Source: Competibacteraceae bacterium UBA2792
Lineage (GTDB): Bacteria; Pseudomonadota; Gammaproteobacteria; Competibacterales; Competibacteraceae
DNA: 8,195 nucleotides
Assembly: GCA_002352125.1 (NCBI GenBank)
Contig: DEHU01000153.1
Coordinates: 1-8,195 of the forward strand
Direction of reading: 5' to 3'
Shown here: one piece after another, positions 6,396-8,195 of the stretch
Layout of the letters: the number at the start of each line of letters is the position of its first letter
Position numbering within the stretch: position 1 is the first letter of the stretch
Translations under genes and position numbers: made by a program
Notes under the pieces: model-generated
Seen by the model: only the letters and a program-made list of their open reading frames with translations
Told to the model about the DNA's origin: nothing
Database searches by the model: none

Positions 6396-7126
6396 GAGTT
6401 TTCTCCCGTTTCGGCCAAGAGCGAATCGCCCGTTGACACAGTGGAAGCGTTCGGAGTGCGGCCGATGATCCGGGCTAGCCAAGGCGGTGGCTCGCCAGCC
6501 AAGACTTGTTGCAACTCGGCCAGCAGCACCGGGATATCCTCGGCTTGGGGGCGTTTGATGGGATGAATGCTGCTGTTGACCACGCGGGCGGCGGCGGGAC
6601 CACCGATCGACAGCACGCAGAGCAAATCGCAATCGCCGATCAAGGCCACCCGCTCCGCGCTGTGATCCACGGTGAGGCGAACCACGGTCGGCGCTGGCCG
6701 TATCGCGATCAGCCGCGCTGCCGTCGCCGAGACCTGATAAATCAGGAAACGGGCGCAGGAACCGAAATGACCATCCAACCGCTCGCCCCGGTTCGAGGCA
6801 CAGGCGACGCGAATGGAATTTGGCAGATCGCCTTCGTGGTAGGGTTGGGGATCGGGAATCGCGACGGCTGCGTCGATCCCATCCTCGCCCTTCAGGCAGG
6901 AGAGGGCTTGACGCAAAGTGGGACCGTCGATTTCGCCCAAGGCGCCGTCGGCGGCGGTCTTGAGATCCTTGACGGTAAGTCCGGCCAGCTTGTCCTCGGT
7001 CAACGGTTCGCCCACTGCCGCGAGCAGCACCCGCAACAACTGGCGCGAATCGATGTCCGGCAGGCTCCGCGCGGCCAGCCCGACCCGGAGGGCGATGCAG
7101 TCGGGAAGCGGTTGATCGGCGCTCAT
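6392..7126 (-). CDS. nifY: NifY/NafY, FeMo-co-binding nitrogenase accessory protein
   Basis: Accessory protein that binds apo-dinitrogenase and FeMo-co and helps insert the cofactor. The 244 residues (A. vinelandii NafY about 243) form two domains. The N-terminal helical domain is about residues 5-85. The C-terminal NifX-type cofactor-binding domain (PF02579, about 104-215) has IRVACASNRGERLDGHFGSCARFLIYQVS (105-133). His120 in DGHFG corresponds to the histidine shown to matter for FeMo-co binding in NafY. CDLLCVLSIGGPAAARVV (166-183), IHPIKRP (187-193) and PPPWLARIIG (213-222) are typical. The ATG at 7126 shares ATGA with the nifT stop, and no strong Shine-Dalgarno is visible, so translation is probably coupled. 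Placement after nifT points to NifY as in A. vinelandii. NifY and NafY are close paralogues and the name cannot be fixed by sequence alone. Confidence 0.9.
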   Translation of the reverse strand: MSADQPLPDCIALRVGLAARSLPDIDSRQLLRVLLAAVGEPLTEDKLAGLTVKDLKTAADGALGEIDGPTLRQALSCLKGEDGIDAAVAIPDPQPYHEGDLPNSIRVACASNRGERLDGHFGSCARFLIYQVSATAARLIAIRPAPTVVRLTVDHSAERVALIGDCDLLCVLSIGGPAAARVVNSSIHPIKRPQAEDIPVLLAELQQVLAGEPPPWLARIIGRTPNASTVSTGDSLLAETGENS

Positions 7127-7335
7127 AGCCGCTTCACTCGCACGGTCATCGGCAACTTGGGCGGCTGATCGAACGGTTCGAGATAGAAGCGCGAACCGTC
7201 CGCCAATTCCATCTCGCCGCCCCACATACCGGGGCCGGCGTGTTCCAGCGCGACCACGGTTTCCTCGTGATCCTTTTTGGTCACGTAAAAGACCAGTTGG
7301 CCGGCTGCGTTGTTTCGCAGCATGACGTTGGGCAT
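7123..7335 (-). CDS. nifT: NifT
   Basis: Small protein of 70 residues found directly after nifK in many diazotrophs; its function is unknown and it is dispensable in the species tested. The N-terminus MPNVMLRNN, the centre FYVTKKDHEETVVALEH (16-32), WGGEMELADGSRFYLEP (38-54) and the ending LPMTVRVKRL (61-70) match the family along its length (A. vinelandii about 72). The ATG at 7335 has GAGGAA and GGGA-like sequences upstream at rather long distance. It is separated from nifK by 71 bases that hold a hairpin, and it overlaps nifY by four bases. Confidence 0.95.
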   Translation of the reverse strand: MPNVMLRNNAAGQLVFYVTKKDHEETVVALEHAGPGMWGGEMELADGSRFYLEPFDQPPKLPMTVRVKRL

Positions 7336-7356
7336 GGTTGGTTTTCCCGTTCCTCA

Positions 7357-7388
7357 AGGGCGGATGACGCTTTTCGCCAATCCGCCCT
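7357..7388. repeat. REP-like hairpin between nifK and nifT
   Basis: Perfect 9-base inverted repeat AGGGCGGAT (7357-7365) and ATCCGCCCT (7380-7388) around a 14-base loop. It resembles the common proteobacterial intergenic element with GGGCGGAT arms. It sits in the 71-base gap after the nifK stop. In the nif transcript the fold would lie just 3' of nifK; no T-run follows on the minus strand. On the plus strand T7 (7395-7401) follows seven bases after the stem, but there is no plus-strand gene to terminate. A role as an mRNA-stabilising or processing site is inferred. Confidence 0.75.
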
Positions 7389-7406
7389 ACAGGGTTTTTT
7401 TCTGGA

Positions 7407-8195
7407 TCACCGGATCAGATCGAAGGCGTAATCGGTTTCGCCCATCTGCATGGTTTCCTCGTCAAGCCGTTCCATGACCGCATTCACCAGCTCCTTGAGA
7501 ATGTGCATCGCGCCCTCGTAACCGAGCGTGGTGTCGCGGTGCAGGTGGTGGCGGTCGAACAACGGGAAGCCGAACCGGATCAGCGGTACCTCGAATTCCT
7601 TACCCTTGTGCAAGGTGTCGCGCTGGATGAATTTGCCGTAAGAATTGCCGATCAGGAAATCCGGCTTGTCGGCGAACACCAGCGAGCGCAGGTGCCAGAG
7701 ATCCTTACCGAAATGGACCTCGGCGCCCTGGCCGTAGGGCGAGTCCTTGAGCAGCTTGGTGATGTCCTTAGCCCAGCGCTTGCTGCCATTGTGACAAAGG
7801 ACGTGCAGCGGCTCGGCGCCCAGTTCCAGCAGGAATTGGCACATGCCGGTCACGAAGTCGGGATCGCCGAACACCGAGAACCGCTTGCCGTGCAGCCAAG
7901 AATGGGAATCGGTCATCATGTCGACCAACCGACCCCGTTCCTGGGTCAACGAATCGGGAATCGGCTTGCCGGTGAGTTCTGACACTTTCATCAGAAACTC
8001 GTCGGTACTGCTCAGGCCCATCGGGATGCCGACGAGGCTAGCGGGATGCTTCCAGGTTTCCTGTACGTACTTCTTGGTCTTGGGCAAGGTCCAAGGTTGC
8101 AGCAGAAGGGTATCGATGGCGTTGGGGGCGTCCTTGATCTCCTCGATCCGGGTGCCGCCAGCGTACATGCGGAATTCGCCGTCGGTCGGGGTATC
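7407..8195 (-). CDS. nifK: NifK, molybdenum nitrogenase beta subunit (C-terminal half)
   Basis: Beta subunit of the nitrogenase MoFe protein, which with NifD holds the P-cluster and supports N2 reduction. The visible 262 residues are the C-terminal half (A. vinelandii NifK has 523); the start lies beyond the right edge. Clear family signatures are DTPTDGEFR at the window edge, ERGRLVDMMTDSHSWLHGK, GDPDFVTGMCQFLLELGAEP, DLWHLRSLVF, FLIGNSYGKFIQRDTL, PLIRFGFPLFDRHHLHRD and the terminal TDYAFDLIR. VnfK and AnfK are less likely, because the sequence closely follows Mo-type NifK and nifT, nifE, nifN and nifX follow. The P-cluster cysteines are upstream and not visible. No frameshift is seen. nifH and nifD are expected immediately upstream, outside the window. 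Confidence 0.97.
   Translation of the reverse strand, partial: DTPTDGEFRMYAGGTRIEEIKDAPNAIDTLLLQPWTLPKTKKYVQETWKHPASLVGIPMGLSSTDEFLMKVSELTGKPIPDSLTQERGRLVDMMTDSHSWLHGKRFSVFGDPDFVTGMCQFLLELGAEPLHVLCHNGSKRWAKDITKLLKDSPYGQGAEVHFGKDLWHLRSLVFADKPDFLIGNSYGKFIQRDTLHKGKEFEVPLIRFGFPLFDRHHLHRDTTLGYEGAMHILKELVNAVMERLDEETMQMGETDYAFDLIR

Noticed and set aside
7357..7401. Hairpin plus T7 run as a plus-strand intrinsic terminator
   Set aside because: No plus-strand gene ends here. On the coding (minus) strand the run precedes the stem as A7, so it cannot act as a terminator for nifK.

Overview
The window is a nitrogen-fixation (nif) gene cluster followed by molybdate-uptake genes, and every recognisable gene is on the minus strand, so the order of transcription runs from high to low coordinates. 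The DNA is GC-rich. Gene order and protein sequences look proteobacterial, most like gammaproteobacteria: NifE, NifN, NifY, NifF and NifK all resemble the Azotobacter vinelandii set from memory. I cannot name the genus from the sequence alone.

Layout in order of transcription. The C-terminal half of nifK (molybdenum nitrogenase beta subunit) runs off the right edge. After a REP-like hairpin come nifT, nifY/nafY (FeMo-co-binding chaperone type), a 91-residue conserved nif-associated gene of unknown function (DUF6129-like), nifF (flavodoxin electron donor), nifE and nifN (FeMo-co scaffold), nifX (cofactor carrier) and a nif-type 2[4Fe-4S] ferredoxin (fdxB-like). Many of these genes touch or overlap: nifT/nifY share ATGA, nifY/DUF6129 share GTGA, nifE/nifN overlap by 8 bases and nifN/nifX by 44. 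This fits one translationally coupled operon. No sigma-54 promoter was recognised inside it, so its promoter probably lies upstream, outside the window.

An intergenic stretch of about 170 bases then holds a long hairpin and a perfect 9-6-9 palindrome matching the ModE operator. It is followed by modE (molybdate-responsive regulator) and modA (periplasmic molybdate-binding protein, cut off by the left edge). The genes together cover part of the nitrogenase enzyme, assembly of its iron-molybdenum cofactor, delivery of electrons, and uptake and sensing of the molybdenum that the cofactor needs.

No wholly new system is evident. The most notable oddities are: a NifE C-terminus in which the last 42 residues begin exactly where two in-frame 57-base intergenic-type repeats start; a ModA ligand-loop segment that looks locally reframed; the uncharacterised DUF6129-like gene; and a ten-aspartate tract in the ferredoxin encoded by a 9-base tandem repeat.
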